From NCBI RefSeq assembly GCF_000600335.2, contig NZ_KK088557.1, forward strand, positions 27,425 through 91,424: a stretch of 64,000 bases of DNA. Direction: 5' to 3'. Source of the DNA: Rubellimicrobium mesophilum DSM 19309. GTDB taxonomy: Bacteria; Pseudomonadota; Alphaproteobacteria; Rhodobacterales; Rhodobacteraceae. The position numbers and the translations under genes were made by a program. Below the pieces are notes generated by a model that made no database searches, was not told the DNA's origin, and saw nothing but the letters and a program-made list of their open reading frames with translations. Below, in pieces: positions 27,052 to 35,338 of this stretch (position 1 is its first letter; each line of letters opens with the position of its first letter).

Positions 27052-28154
27052 CGCTGGCGCTGTCGGTCCTCGCGCTGCTGCTGGCGTCGCTCTACGCCGG
27101 GATGACCTTCGCCAACCTCCGCGCCTACCGGCCCCCGCCCCCGCCCGGGCCGGTCCCGCCCCGGGTCTCCGTCCTGATCCCCGCCCGCGACGAGGAGGCC
27201 AACATCGGCCCGGCGCTGGCCTGCGCCCTCGCCTCCACCGGCGCGGAGATCGAGGTGGTGGTGCTCGACGACGGCTCGACCGACCGCACGGCGGGGATCG
27301 TGCGGGCCGTCGCCGCCCACGACCCCCGGGTGAGGCTGATCCCCGGCGCGCCGCTCCCTCCCGGCTGGATCGGCAAGCAGCACGCCTGCTGGCAGCTCTC
27401 GCTCGCCGCCTCCCACCCGCTCCTCCTCTTCCACGACGCCGACGTGCGGCTGGAACCCGAGGCCGTCGCCCGCCTCGCCGCCTTCGCGCAAGGGCGGGGC
27501 CTCGTCAGCGGGGTCCCCCGCCAGGTCACGGTCACGCTGGGCGAGAGGATCGCCATCCCGCAGATCCTCGTGGTCCTGCTGGGCTACCTGCCGCTGCCGA
27601 TGGCCCGCGCGAACCCCACGGACCCGCGCTTCGCCGCCGCCATCGGGCAGGTCCTCCTCGTCACGCGCGCCGCCTACGACGCGAGCGGCGGCCATGCCGG
27701 GATGCGCGGCACGATCCATGACGGCCTCCGCCTCGCGCGCGCCGTGCGGACGGCGGGCTTCGGGACGGACCTCTGCGACCTCTCGGGCCTCGCCACCTGC
27801 CGGATGTATTCGAGCTGGCGGGACCTCTGGGCCGGCTTCTCCAAGAACGCCCGCGAGGGGATGGCCACGCCCCGCGCCCTGCCCGTCTGGACCCTCCTCC
27901 TGGGCGGGGGGCACGTCCTGCCGTTCCTGCTCCTGCCCGTCGCGGGCGGGACCGCCTTCGGCGTTGCGGCGCTGGCGGCGGCGCTCGTCTGGCTGGCGGC
28001 GGGCGCCACGGCCCATCGGACCCGTGCGTCGTGGATGTCGGTCCTGTTGCACCCGGTGGGCGTCCTCCTCACCCTCGCGATCCAGTGGAACGCCCTCCTT
28101 GCCGGGCCGCGCCGCCGGCCGGCGGTCTGGCGCGGGCGCAGCTACGACCTCTGA
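27048..28154 (+). CDS. crtQ: CrtQ-like family 2 glycosyltransferase
   Basis: A 368-residue membrane-linked GT2. An N-terminal hydrophobic helix (residues 1-25) precedes the GT-A domain with VSVLIPARDEEANIG, VVLDDGSTD and the metal-binding HDADV. The C-terminal third (VWTLLLGGGHVLPFLLLPVA onward) has about three membrane helices. The WIGKQHACWQ and DLWAGFSKNAREG segments resemble CrtQ, which glucosylates C30 carotenoic acids. It starts with GTG 27048 and ends three bases before the convergent aldehyde dehydrogenase stop, inside a small palindrome (GACCTC-T-GAGGTC). Confidence 0.82.
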   Translation: MTLALSVLALLLASLYAGMTFANLRAYRPPPPPGPVPPRVSVLIPARDEEANIGPALACALASTGAEIEVVVLDDGSTDRTAGIVRAVAAHDPRVRLIPGAPLPPGWIGKQHACWQLSLAASHPLLLFHDADVRLEPEAVARLAAFAQGRGLVSGVPRQVTVTLGERIAIPQILVVLLGYLPLPMARANPTDPRFAAAIGQVLLVTRAAYDASGGHAGMRGTIHDGLRLARAVRTAGFGTDLCDLSGLATCRMYSSWRDLWAGFSKNAREGMATPRALPVWTLLLGGGHVLPFLLLPVAGGTAFGVAALAAALVWLAAGATAHRTRASWMSVLLHPVGVLLTLAIQWNALLAGPRRRPAVWRGRSYDL

Positions 28155-28156
28155 GG

Positions 28157-29557
28157 TCAGCGCAGCAGCAGCCGCACGATCCGCTCCACCCGCGCGCCAT
28201 GCGGCGGGCGCACCATCCGCACCGGGGACCAGCGCGAGGCCACCATGAGGCTGCGCGGACGGGTGAAGGCCCGGAACCCCTCCTCCCCATGGTAGGCGCC
28301 CATGCCGGACTCGCCCGCGCCGCCGAAGGGGAGCGGGTGCGCCGCCACATGGGTGATGCAATCGTTGACCACCGCGCCGCCCGACCGAACCCGCCCGAGG
28401 ACCCCCTCGCAGGCCGCGACGTCCCGTCCGAAGGCGTAGGCGGCGAGCGGCACGGGCCGGGCGTTCGCGAAGGCCTCCGCCCCGGCAAGGTCGTCGTAGG
28501 GCACCAGGGGCAGGACCGGCCCGAAGATCTCCTCGCGCATCGCCGGCGACTCGAGGTCGGGGTCGAGCACCGCCCAGGCGCCGAGCTTCGGAGCTTTCGG
28601 CATCCGCTCCATGAGCGGCACGACCTGCTGGCCGCGCAGCAGGTCCTCCAGCCGCGCCCGGTCCTGCGGCCGCAGGATCGCCGCGTAGTCCGGCCCGTCC
28701 GGGTCCGGGTAGAGCCGCCGCGTCGCCGCCTTGAGCGCCTCGACGGTCTCCCCCATCCGCGTCCTCGGCACGAGGAGGTAGTCCGGCGCCACGCAGGTCT
28801 GCCCCGCCGAGAAGAGCTTGCCCGCCATCACCGACAGCGCCGCCTCCGAAAGGTCCGCGTCGGGCAGCAGGATCGCCGGCGACTTGCCGCCCAGCTCCAG
28901 CGTCACGGGCACGAGGTTCCGCGCCGCCGCCTCGGCCACCCTGCGCCCCGTCGTCGTGGAGCCCGTGAAGAACAGCCCGTCGAGCGGCAGCGCCGTCAGG
29001 GCGCTCGCCACGTCCGGGCCGCCCTGCACCACCCGCACGCGGTCGGGGACGGCGCGGGAAACGATCCCGGCGAGGAGCGACGAGGTGCGCGGCGTCCACT
29101 CCGACGGCTTCAGGATCACCCGGTTCCCCCCCGCCAGCGCCGCGACCAGCGGCACCAGCGAAAGCTGCACGGGATAGTTCCACGGCCCGATGATCCCCAC
29201 GCACCCCAGCGGCACCCGCTCCACTCGGCCCTTGGCGCCGAGGAACTCCATCGGCAGCCGGACCCTCTCGGGCCGCATCCAGCGCCCGAGCCGCCTCAGC
29301 GTCCAGTCGGCCACGGCGAGGACCAGCCCGACCTCCGCCGCCATGGTCTCGACCCGGGGCCGCCCGCCGAAATCGGCGTCGAGGGCGGCGGCCAGCGGCT
29401 CGGCCATGTCCCGCACCGCCGCCCGCAGCGCTCGGAGATGCCTGCGCCGCGCCGCGGCGTCGGGGGAGGGATCGGCCCCGGCCAGCGCCTCGAAGGCCTG
29501 GCGCGCCGCCTCGGCCTCCACGTCGGGGACAAGGTCGGAAAGGGGTCCGTGCGGCAC
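28157..29557 (-). CDS. Aldehyde dehydrogenase, probably C30 carotenoid aldehyde oxidation
   Basis: A 466-residue NAD(P)-dependent aldehyde dehydrogenase of the coniferyl-aldehyde type. It has the cofactor region IGPWNYPVQLSLVPL, the catalytic Glu motif ELGGKSP and the nucleophile Cys in AGQTCVAPDYLL. I chose GTG 29557 because AGGAG lies about six bases upstream; a TTG at 29614 is an alternative. It converges with crtQ. In staphyloxanthin-type pathways such an enzyme turns the diapocarotenal from CrtP into the carotenoic acid that CrtQ glycosylates, so it fits as the missing step, though expressed from the opposite strand. Confidence 0.85.
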   Translation of the reverse strand: MPHGPLSDLVPDVEAEAARQAFEALAGADPSPDAAARRRHLRALRAAVRDMAEPLAAALDADFGGRPRVETMAAEVGLVLAVADWTLRRLGRWMRPERVRLPMEFLGAKGRVERVPLGCVGIIGPWNYPVQLSLVPLVAALAGGNRVILKPSEWTPRTSSLLAGIVSRAVPDRVRVVQGGPDVASALTALPLDGLFFTGSTTTGRRVAEAAARNLVPVTLELGGKSPAILLPDADLSEAALSVMAGKLFSAGQTCVAPDYLLVPRTRMGETVEALKAATRRLYPDPDGPDYAAILRPQDRARLEDLLRGQQVVPLMERMPKAPKLGAWAVLDPDLESPAMREEIFGPVLPLVPYDDLAGAEAFANARPVPLAAYAFGRDVAACEGVLGRVRSGGAVVNDCITHVAAHPLPFGGAGESGMGAYHGEEGFRAFTRPRSLMVASRWSPVRMVRPPHGARVERIVRLLLR

Positions 29558-29773
29558 GTCGGGGCTCCTGTCGAGGTCGCCCGAAAGGCTAGGCCGCCAT
29601 CCCTGAACGGGCAACGGCGCTCCGGGCGGCAGACCGCCGCACCCGGCAGATGGACCGGAACCCGGGACGGGGGGAGAGGCTTTTCATTGCATCACGCCCA
29701 CCGTGACGCCCCGGGCGGCGGCGGGCCCACATCAATGCCAATGCCAACCAGCATCAACCAAGGGAGTGGCACC

Positions 29774-30277
29774 ATGGGACTCTTCACGTCGGACATCAAG
29801 TCGCTCGACGACCTCTTCGTCCATCAGCTCCAGGACATCTACTACGCCGAGAACCAGATCACGAAGGCCCTGCCCAAGATGATCTCGCTGGCGACCGACC
29901 CGCAGCTCAAGTCGGGCTTCGAGCAGCACCTGCGCGAGACGCAGAACCAGATCAAGCGGCTGGAGCAGGTCTTCCAGATGCACGGGCACCAGCCCAAGCA
30001 GGTCGATTGCCCGGCCATCGACGGCATCATCAAGGAAGCCAACCAGATCTCGGGCGAGATCTCGGACAAGGAGGTGCTCGACGCCGCCCTCGTCGCCGCC
30101 GCGCAGGCGGTCGAGCACTACGAGATCACCAAGTACGGCTCGCTGATCGCCTGGGCCAAGCAGCTCGGCCGGAACGACTGCGCCTCCGTCCTCGAGCAGA
30201 CGCTCCAGGAGGAGAAGGCCACCGACCAGAAGCTGACCGCCATGGCCGAGGCCAAGGTCAACGCCCGCGCGGCCTGA
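29774..30277 (+). CDS. DUF892 ferritin-like protein (YciE/YciF family)
   Basis: A 167-residue four-helix protein of the YciE/YciF family, found in stress regulons and thought to be ferritin-like. The start MGLFTSDIKSLDDLFVHQLQ, the paired Glu/His positions in QDIYYAENQ, EQHLRET, VEHYEITKYGSL and the C-terminal EEKATDQKL are as in the family. It is monocistronic, ending in a strong hairpin. A GGAAC at 29657 followed by GCTT after 17 bases is a poor EcfG-like match upstream. Confidence 0.88.
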   Translation: MGLFTSDIKSLDDLFVHQLQDIYYAENQITKALPKMISLATDPQLKSGFEQHLRETQNQIKRLEQVFQMHGHQPKQVDCPAIDGIIKEANQISGEISDKEVLDAALVAAAQAVEHYEITKYGSLIAWAKQLGRNDCASVLEQTLQEEKATDQKLTAMAEAKVNARAA

Positions 30278-30300
30278 TCCCACAGGGACGGAGCGAGGGA

Positions 30301-30328
30301 GGGGTCGGCGGAGCGATCCGCCGGCCCC
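30301..30328 (+). terminator. Twelve-base-pair hairpin with GCGA tetraloop after the DUF892 gene
   Basis: GGGGTCGGCGGA pairs with TCCGCCGGCCCC (one G-U pair) around a GCGA loop, 24 bases after the DUF892 stop. The stem is very stable; CCTTCGCTT follows instead of a clear T tract. Terminator function is likely. Confidence 0.65.
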
Positions 30329-30394
30329 CTTCGCTTGTCGCGCCCCGCGCCCGCTGATAAGGGACCGCGCTTCCCCGCCCGCGAGGTCCCTCCC

Positions 30395-30862
30395 ATGTCC
30401 CAGGACAGCATCTATTCCGGCCTGACGCAGCTCGGGCAGTCCACCCGCATCCCCGCGACCCCCGAGGACGCGGTGCTGGAGCGGGTGCCCAATCCGCAGG
30501 CGGACGTCCTCTACGCCGTCCGCTTCACCGCGCCCGAGTTCACCTCGCTCTGCCCGATGACCGGCCAGCCCGACTTCGCGCACCTGGTGATCGACTACGC
30601 GCCCGGCGACTGGCTGGTGGAGAGCAAGTCGCTCAAGCTCTTCCTCACGTCCTTCCGCAACCACGGCGCCTTCCACGAGGACTGCACCGTGACCATCGCC
30701 CGGCGGCTCGTCGACCTCCTCGCCCCCAAGTGGCTGCGGATCGGCGGCTACTGGTATCCGCGCGGCGGCATCCCCATCGACGTGTTCTACCAGACCGGTC
30801 CCGTGCCGGACGGCCTCTGGCTCCCCGACCAGGGGGTGCCGAGCTACCGCGGACGGGGCTGA
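30395..30862 (+). CDS. queF: NADPH-dependent 7-cyano-7-deazaguanine reductase
   Basis: A 155-residue type I QueF that reduces preQ0 to preQ1 in queuosine biosynthesis. The catalytic Cys lies in [14 protein letters not shown], and the QueF motif around [16 protein letters not shown], the EDCTV Glu/Asp and the C-terminal [13 protein letters not shown] complete the active site. Length matches type I enzymes. It stands alone; no preQ1 riboswitch is visible in the 32 bases upstream or in the preceding gap. Confidence 0.95.
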   Translation: MSQDSIYSGLTQLGQSTRIPATPEDAVLERVPNPQADVLYAVRFTAPEFTSLCPMTGQPDFAHLVIDYAPGDWLVESKSLKLFLTSFRNHGAFHEDCTVTIARRLVDLLAPKWLRIGGYWYPRGGIPIDVFYQTGPVPDGLWLPDQGVPSYRGRG

Positions 30863-30880
30863 CCCCGCCCGCCGCGGCGC

Positions 30881-31660
30881 TCAGGCCTTGCCCGAGCCCG
30901 GCTCCGCCTGCTTGCGGTGCTGCTCGGCCAGCATCCCGGCGGGGGTGACGTTGGCGATGGCCGACTGGAGCTTGTTCTTCCAGCCCGCGACCACGTCGCC
31001 CTCGCCGTTCTTCATCGCCTTCCAGCCGACCTCGGCCACCATGGCGGGATCGTCCTTCTTGGCCTGCCCGACCTTGGTGTCCATGAGGTCGGCGCGCTCG
31101 AAGAACTCGGTCTCGGTGGCGCCGGGCATCAGGTCCGTGATCGTCACCTCGGTGTCCTTGAGCTCGTTCCGCAGCGCGAAGGCGAAGGAATTGATGAAGG
31201 CCTTGGTGCCGTTATAGACGGCCTGGAAGCTCCCCGGCATGAAGCCCGCGATGGAGCCGGTGACGAGGATCTTCCCGGCGTTGCGGGCCCGCATGTCGCG
31301 GCCGACCTTCTGGATCAGGTAGATCGTGCCCACGATGTTGGTGTCCACGACGTGGCGCGCCTCGGCGAAGTCCTGGTCGAGGAATCCGTGGCCGAGCCCG
31401 TGGCCGGCATTGGCGCAGAGCACCTCCACGGGGCGTCCGCGCAGGGCGTCGCAGAGCCGGTCCACGCCCTCGGTGGTGGACAGGTCCACCTGCACGGCCT
31501 CGACCTCGGCGCCGAGCGCGCGGAAGTCCTGGGCGGCCTGGCCCAGCTCGGGCCGGTCGGCGGCGACCACGAGGTCGTAGCCGTCCTGGGCGGCCAGCTT
31601 GGCCAGCTCATAGCCGATGCCGGAGGAGGCGCCGGTGACGATGGCGAGGGGACGGGGCAT
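30881..31660 (-). CDS. SDR family NAD(P)-dependent oxidoreductase
   Basis: A 259-residue classical short-chain dehydrogenase. TGASSGIGYELAK binds the cofactor, CANAGHG stabilises it, and the catalytic Ser/Tyr/Lys are in LVTGSIAGF and VYNGTKAFI. The C-terminal part (KAMKNGEGDVVAGWKNKLQS) fits the YqjQ/DltE-like group of unknown substrate. An exact EcfG-type promoter on its strand (31731-31755) and the divergent stress genes suggest it belongs to the general stress response. Confidence 0.87.
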   Translation of the reverse strand: MPRPLAIVTGASSGIGYELAKLAAQDGYDLVVAADRPELGQAAQDFRALGAEVEAVQVDLSTTEGVDRLCDALRGRPVEVLCANAGHGLGHGFLDQDFAEARHVVDTNIVGTIYLIQKVGRDMRARNAGKILVTGSIAGFMPGSFQAVYNGTKAFINSFAFALRNELKDTEVTITDLMPGATETEFFERADLMDTKVGQAKKDDPAMVAEVGWKAMKNGEGDVVAGWKNKLQSAIANVTPAGMLAEQHRKQAEPGSGKA

Positions 31661-31730
31661 GGTTCGACTCCCATATGGAAAGGCCCCTGGCGGCCCCGGA
31701 CAGGGCCGTCCGAGGGGCGGTCGGAGGGGC

Positions 31731-31755
31731 AACGCCCGGCCCCGCGCGCCGTTCC
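31731..31755 (-). promoter_or_regulatory. EcfG-type promoter upstream of the SDR gene
   Basis: On the minus strand GGAAC (31755-31751), 16 bases, then CGTT (31734-31731): an exact match to the EcfG promoter. It is back-to-back with another exact match on the plus strand, the two -35 elements being three bases apart. Confidence 0.7.
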
Positions 31756-31758
31756 CGG

Positions 31759-31783
31759 GGAACCCCCGGCCGCGCGGGCCGTT
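31759..31783 (+). promoter_or_regulatory. EcfG-type promoter upstream of the small protein/P450 operon
   Basis: GGAAC (31759-31763), 16 bases, CGTT (31780-31783), 33 bases before the ATG of the next gene. Exact match to the EcfG pattern, divergent from the SDR promoter. Confidence 0.7.
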
Positions 31784-31816
31784 GCTGACCGCGAGACCCT
31801 GACGGGAGCCCAGGCC

Positions 31817-32119
31817 ATGTCCGAGACCACCACCGACCACGATGCCATCCGCAGATGGGCCGAGAGCAAGGGCGGCAGGCCCGCCGCCGTGGACCGCACC
31901 CACTCCGACAAGGACGTGGGCCTGATCCGCATCATGTTCCCCGACGCCCCAAACTCGCACCACGAGAACCTCGTGGAGATCACCTGGGACGAGTTCTTCA
32001 AGGAGTTCGACGAACGCCGGCTCGCGCTGGTCTTCGACGACAGGAGCCTGTTCAACAAGCTCGTCGGCCGCGACACCGTCGACAAGCGCGAGCACGGCGA
32101 CCACAAGGCGCACCGCTGA
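31817..32119 (+). CDS. Small hypothetical stress protein, 100 residues
   Basis: A charged 100-residue protein (MSETTTDHDAIRRWAESKGG, then ITWDEFFKEFDERRLALVFD). Short proteins of this appearance are widespread in alphaproteobacteria and other bacteria without known function. The ATG follows an exact EcfG-type promoter by 33 bases, and a P450 gene follows by 24 bases, so it is probably the first gene of a stress operon. No catalytic motif is visible. Confidence 0.75.
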   Translation: MSETTTDHDAIRRWAESKGGRPAAVDRTHSDKDVGLIRIMFPDAPNSHHENLVEITWDEFFKEFDERRLALVFDDRSLFNKLVGRDTVDKREHGDHKAHR

Positions 32120-32143
32120 GGGCAGTTCCCGGACCAGGATCCC

Positions 32144-33391
32144 ATGCCCGACACCATTCCCGACGAGGGGGCGCTGGATCGCTCCCTCGCCCTGCTGCGC
32201 GAGGGCTACCGCTTCGGTCCCCGTCGCTTCGCGCGCTGGGCCACGGACGCCTTCCGCGCGCGCCTGATGCTGCGCCGCGCGACGCTGGTGCGGGGGGCCG
32301 GGATGGCCGAGATGTTCTACGACGGCGACCGCTTCACCCGCCGGGGCGGGATGCCGGTCACGACGCTCAAGCTCCTCCAGGACCGGAACAGCGTGCAGAT
32401 GCTCGACGGCGAGGACCACCGCCATCGCAAGGCGATGTTCCTCTCCCTCATGGGCGAGGCGGAGGCCGGGCGGCTCGCCCGCATCGCCGAGGAGGAATGG
32501 CGGCGGCGCCTCCCCGACTGGGAGAGGGAGAGAGAGGTCGTCCTCTTCGACGAGGCGCGCGACATCCTCTTCCGCGCGGCCTGCGCCTGGGGCGGCGTGC
32601 CGCTCCGCCCCGACGAGGCCGGGCAGCGCCTGCGCGAGGCGGCCGAGATGATCGAGGGCTCGGGCCGCGTGGGCCCGCGCAACTGGCGTGCGCAGCTCCT
32701 CAGGTCCCGCCACGAGGCCTGGGCCCGACGGGTGATCGAGCGCGCCCGCGCCTCGACCCCGGCGCCCCCGGGCTCGGCCCTCGCGGTCATCGCGTCGCAT
32801 CGCGACCGGAGCGGCAAGCTCCTCGACGCCTCCACCGCCGCGGTCGAGCTCATCAACGTGATCCGGCCAACGCAGGCGGTCGCGCGCTTCGTCGTCTTCG
32901 CCGCCCTCGCGCTCCACCGCCACCCGGAGATCGCCTCGGGCATCCGACAGGGCGACGAGGCCCATCTCCAGAGCTTCGTCCAGGAGGTCCGGCGCATGAC
33001 CCCCTTCCTCCCGATGGTCGGCGGCCGGGCGCGGCAGGGCTTCGACTGGCGGGGGCTCCGGGTCGCCAGGGGCGATTGGGTGCTGATCGACCTGTTCGCC
33101 ACCTGCCGGGACCCCGACCTCTGGGACGCCCCCGAGACCTTCCGCCCCGACCGCTTCCAGGGCCGAGTGCCGACGCCCTACGACCTGATCCCGCAGGGCG
33201 CCGGCAACGCCGCCACCGGCCACCGCTGCCCCGGCGAGGCGATCGCACTCGCCCTCACCCGCATGGCCGCGCGGATGCTGGCGGTGGAGATGCGCTACGA
33301 GGTGCCGCCGCAGGATCTCCGGGTGGACCTCCGCCGCATCCCGGCGCTCCCCGCGAGCGGCCTGGTGCTGCGAGGCGTGACCCGGGCCTGA
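32144..33391 (+). CDS. Cytochrome P450, CYP152-type fatty-acid peroxygenase
   Basis: A 415-residue P450. The haem-ligand Cys is in GHRCPGEAIA. The I-helix has NVIRPTQAVARFVVF, where Arg-Pro replaces the usual acid-alcohol pair; this and the EVRRMTPFLPMVGGRARQ region are hallmarks of CYP152 enzymes, which use hydrogen peroxide to hydroxylate or decarboxylate fatty acids. The first 40 residues are not a membrane anchor. It lies in the same operon as a small protein behind an EcfG promoter, linking peroxide use with stress. Confidence 0.88.
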   Translation: MPDTIPDEGALDRSLALLREGYRFGPRRFARWATDAFRARLMLRRATLVRGAGMAEMFYDGDRFTRRGGMPVTTLKLLQDRNSVQMLDGEDHRHRKAMFLSLMGEAEAGRLARIAEEEWRRRLPDWEREREVVLFDEARDILFRAACAWGGVPLRPDEAGQRLREAAEMIEGSGRVGPRNWRAQLLRSRHEAWARRVIERARASTPAPPGSALAVIASHRDRSGKLLDASTAAVELINVIRPTQAVARFVVFAALALHRHPEIASGIRQGDEAHLQSFVQEVRRMTPFLPMVGGRARQGFDWRGLRVARGDWVLIDLFATCRDPDLWDAPETFRPDRFQGRVPTPYDLIPQGAGNAATGHRCPGEAIALALTRMAARMLAVEMRYEVPPQDLRVDLRRIPALPASGLVLRGVTRA

Positions 33392-33424
33392 GGCCACGCC
33401 CCTCACAAAAGATCGTTCTACTCG

Positions 33425-33449
33425 GGAACCTCGGCTCCCCGCCCCGGTT
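33425..33449 (+). promoter_or_regulatory. Candidate EcfG-type promoter of the CgeB operon
   Basis: GGAAC (33425-33429), 16 bases, GGTT (33446-33449), 48 bases before the ATG of the CgeB-like gene. One base differs from CGTT. Confidence 0.55.
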
Positions 33450-33497
33450 GTTCCGGGCGGTCCCCGGACGGGGGCGCTGAGCGGGGTCAGGGACGTA

Positions 33498-34607
33498 ATG
33501 AGACTCGTCGTGTTCGGGCTGGCCGTGAGCTCCTCCTGGGGCAACGGCCACGCGACGCTCTGGCGTGGCCTGATCGGCGCCCTGACCCGGATGGGCCACG
33601 AAGTCGTCTTCTTCGAGCGCGACGTTCCCTGGTATGCCGATACTCGCGACCTGACCCGCCTGCCCGAGGGCGCCGAGCTGGTCCTCTACCCCGACTGGCC
33701 CGCGATCCTCCCCCGCGCCCGGGCCGAGGTCGCGCGCGCCGACGCGGTGATGGTCACGTCCTTCTGCCCCGATGGGCCCCTGGCCTCGGAGCTGGCCTGG
33801 GACGCGGCCCCCGGCCCCACCGTGTTCTACGACATGGACACGCCCGTCACGCTCCGCCGCCTCGACGACGGCGAGCGGGTGGACTTCCTGCCGCCTCAGG
33901 GCCTGTCGGACTTCGACCTCGTGCTCAGCTACACCGGGGGGGCAGCGCTCGACCTCCTGCGCACCCGCCTCGGCGCCCGCCGCGTGGCCCCGCTCTACGG
34001 CCATGTCGACCCCGCCGCGCACCGGCCCGGCAAGGCCAGCGAGGCCTTCCGGGGCGACCTCTCCTACCTCGGCACCTACGCCGCCGACCGGCAGGCCGCG
34101 CTCGAACGCCTCTTCATCGAGCCCGCCCGCGCGCGCTCCGACCGCCGCTTCGTCCTCGCCGGCGCGAACTACCCCAAGGACTTCCCCTGGACGGACAACA
34201 TCTTCTTCGTGAAGCACCTGCCGCCCGCCGATCACCCGGCCTTCTTCGCCTCCTCCCGCCTGACGCTGAACGTGACCCGCGAGGCAATGGCCTCGATGGG
34301 CTGGTGCCCCTCGGGCCGCCTCTTCGAGGCCGCCGCCTGCGGCATCCCGGTCCTCACCGACTCCTGGCCCGGCCTGGAGGACTTCTTCACCCCCGGCGAG
34401 GAGATCCTGGTGGCCGGGACGACCGCCGATGCCATCGCCGCGCTGGATCTGCCCAAGGCCGACCTCGCCCGCATCGCCCGGTCCGCGCGCGAGCGGACGC
34501 TCGCGGAGCACAGCTCCGACGCCCGCGCGGCCGAATTGGTCGCCCTTCTCGGCGGGAGTCCCGTCCGCGCCGCGCCAGAGCAAAGGAGCCTCGCATGTGG
34601 GGAGTGA
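33498..34607 (+). CDS. CgeB family glycosyltransferase
   Basis: A 369-residue GT-B-fold protein (DUF3880/CgeB type). N-terminal FGLAVSSSWGNGHATLWRGL and the C-terminal donor-site region (RLFEAAACGIPVLTDSWPGL then FFTPGEEI) fit the CgeB family of spore-coat and surface glycan glycosyltransferases. It starts an operon of five genes (to 38097) for nucleotide-sugar and glycan formation, overlapping the nucleotidyltransferase gene by 13 bases. Donor and acceptor are unknown. Confidence 0.85.
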   Translation: MRLVVFGLAVSSSWGNGHATLWRGLIGALTRMGHEVVFFERDVPWYADTRDLTRLPEGAELVLYPDWPAILPRARAEVARADAVMVTSFCPDGPLASELAWDAAPGPTVFYDMDTPVTLRRLDDGERVDFLPPQGLSDFDLVLSYTGGAALDLLRTRLGARRVAPLYGHVDPAAHRPGKASEAFRGDLSYLGTYAADRQAALERLFIEPARARSDRRFVLAGANYPKDFPWTDNIFFVKHLPPADHPAFFASSRLTLNVTREAMASMGWCPSGRLFEAAACGIPVLTDSWPGLEDFFTPGEEILVAGTTADAIAALDLPKADLARIARSARERTLAEHSSDARAAELVALLGGSPVRAAPEQRSLACGE

Positions 34608-35337
34608 TCCCGGCCGCCGGGAACGGCACGCGCATCCAGCCGCTCGCCTTCTCCAAGGAGCTGCTTCCGGTGGGCGGGCGCCTGAGCGGCGACGGCCGCG
34701 CCCGGCCCAAGGCGGTCAGCGAATACCTCGTGGACCGCATGGCGCTGGCCGGGGCCACCAAGATCTGCTTCGTCATCTCGCCCCAGAAGGCCGACATCCT
34801 GAAGTACTACGGCGGCCACTGCGACATCGTGGAGATCGCCTATGTCGTCCAGCCCGAGGCCGCCGGCCTCTGCGACGCCATCTTCCGCGCCCATCCGGTG
34901 ATCCCCGCCGACGAGCCGGTGCTGGTGGGCTCCCCGACACCATCTGGTTCCCGGAGGACGCCCTCAAGGCGCTGCCCGACGACCGCCTCTCCTTCCTCCT
35001 CTTCCCCGTGGAGCAGCCCCAGTACTTCGACGCCGTGGTGACGGACGACGCGGGCCGCGTCATCTGCATCGACGTGAAGTCCGAGGACGTCCGCACCGAA
35101 TGGATCTGGGGCGCCTTCAAGATGCCGGGCCGCATCTTCCACGAACTGCGGCAGTTCTGGCTCTCGCGCCCCGAACCCGACGAGTACATCGGCACCCTCG
35201 TGAACGCCTGGCTGGCCCAAGGCGGCGAGGCGGTCGGCATCCGCGCGGGCTCCCTCTACGCCGACGTGGGGACGCTCGAGGGCTACCGCCTCGCCCTGGA
35301 GCTCCTCGGCCCCGGTGGCGCCAAAGCCGCCCAGTAG
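34595..35337 (+). CDS. Sugar nucleotidyltransferase (frameshifted)
   Basis: About 247 residues of the NTP_transferase (RfbA/GalU-like) fold, which would activate a sugar 1-phosphate as an NDP-sugar. N-terminal GVIPAAGNGTRIQPLAFSKE contains the nucleotide-binding loop; IWGAFKMPGRIFHEL and IRAGSLYADVGTLEGY belong to the C-terminal sugar site. One base is missing near 34930: VLVG continues as LPDTIWFPEDAL in the next frame. The substrate cannot be told. It sits between the CgeB and PIG-L genes, two bases before the latter. Confidence 0.83.
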
Positions 35338-35338
35338 G

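Noticed and set aside
28146..28158. Palindrome GACCTC-T-GAGGTC at the crtQ/aldehyde dehydrogenase junction as an operator
   Set aside because: It is short, inside the ends of two convergent coding genes, and easily arises by chance.
18755..29557. Hopanoid biosynthesis cluster
   Set aside because: hpnC, hpnD and hpnE are present, but no squalene-hopene cyclase or hopanoid-modifying gene is nearby; the divergent genes are carotenoid genes.
29657..29682. EcfG promoter upstream of the DUF892 gene
   Set aside because: GGAAC is followed by GCTT only after 17 bases, two mismatches in the -10 element; kept as a remark only.
30278..30394. preQ1 riboswitch before queF
   Set aside because: No preQ1-type hairpin and A-rich tail was visible; the strong hairpin there fits a terminator of the preceding gene.
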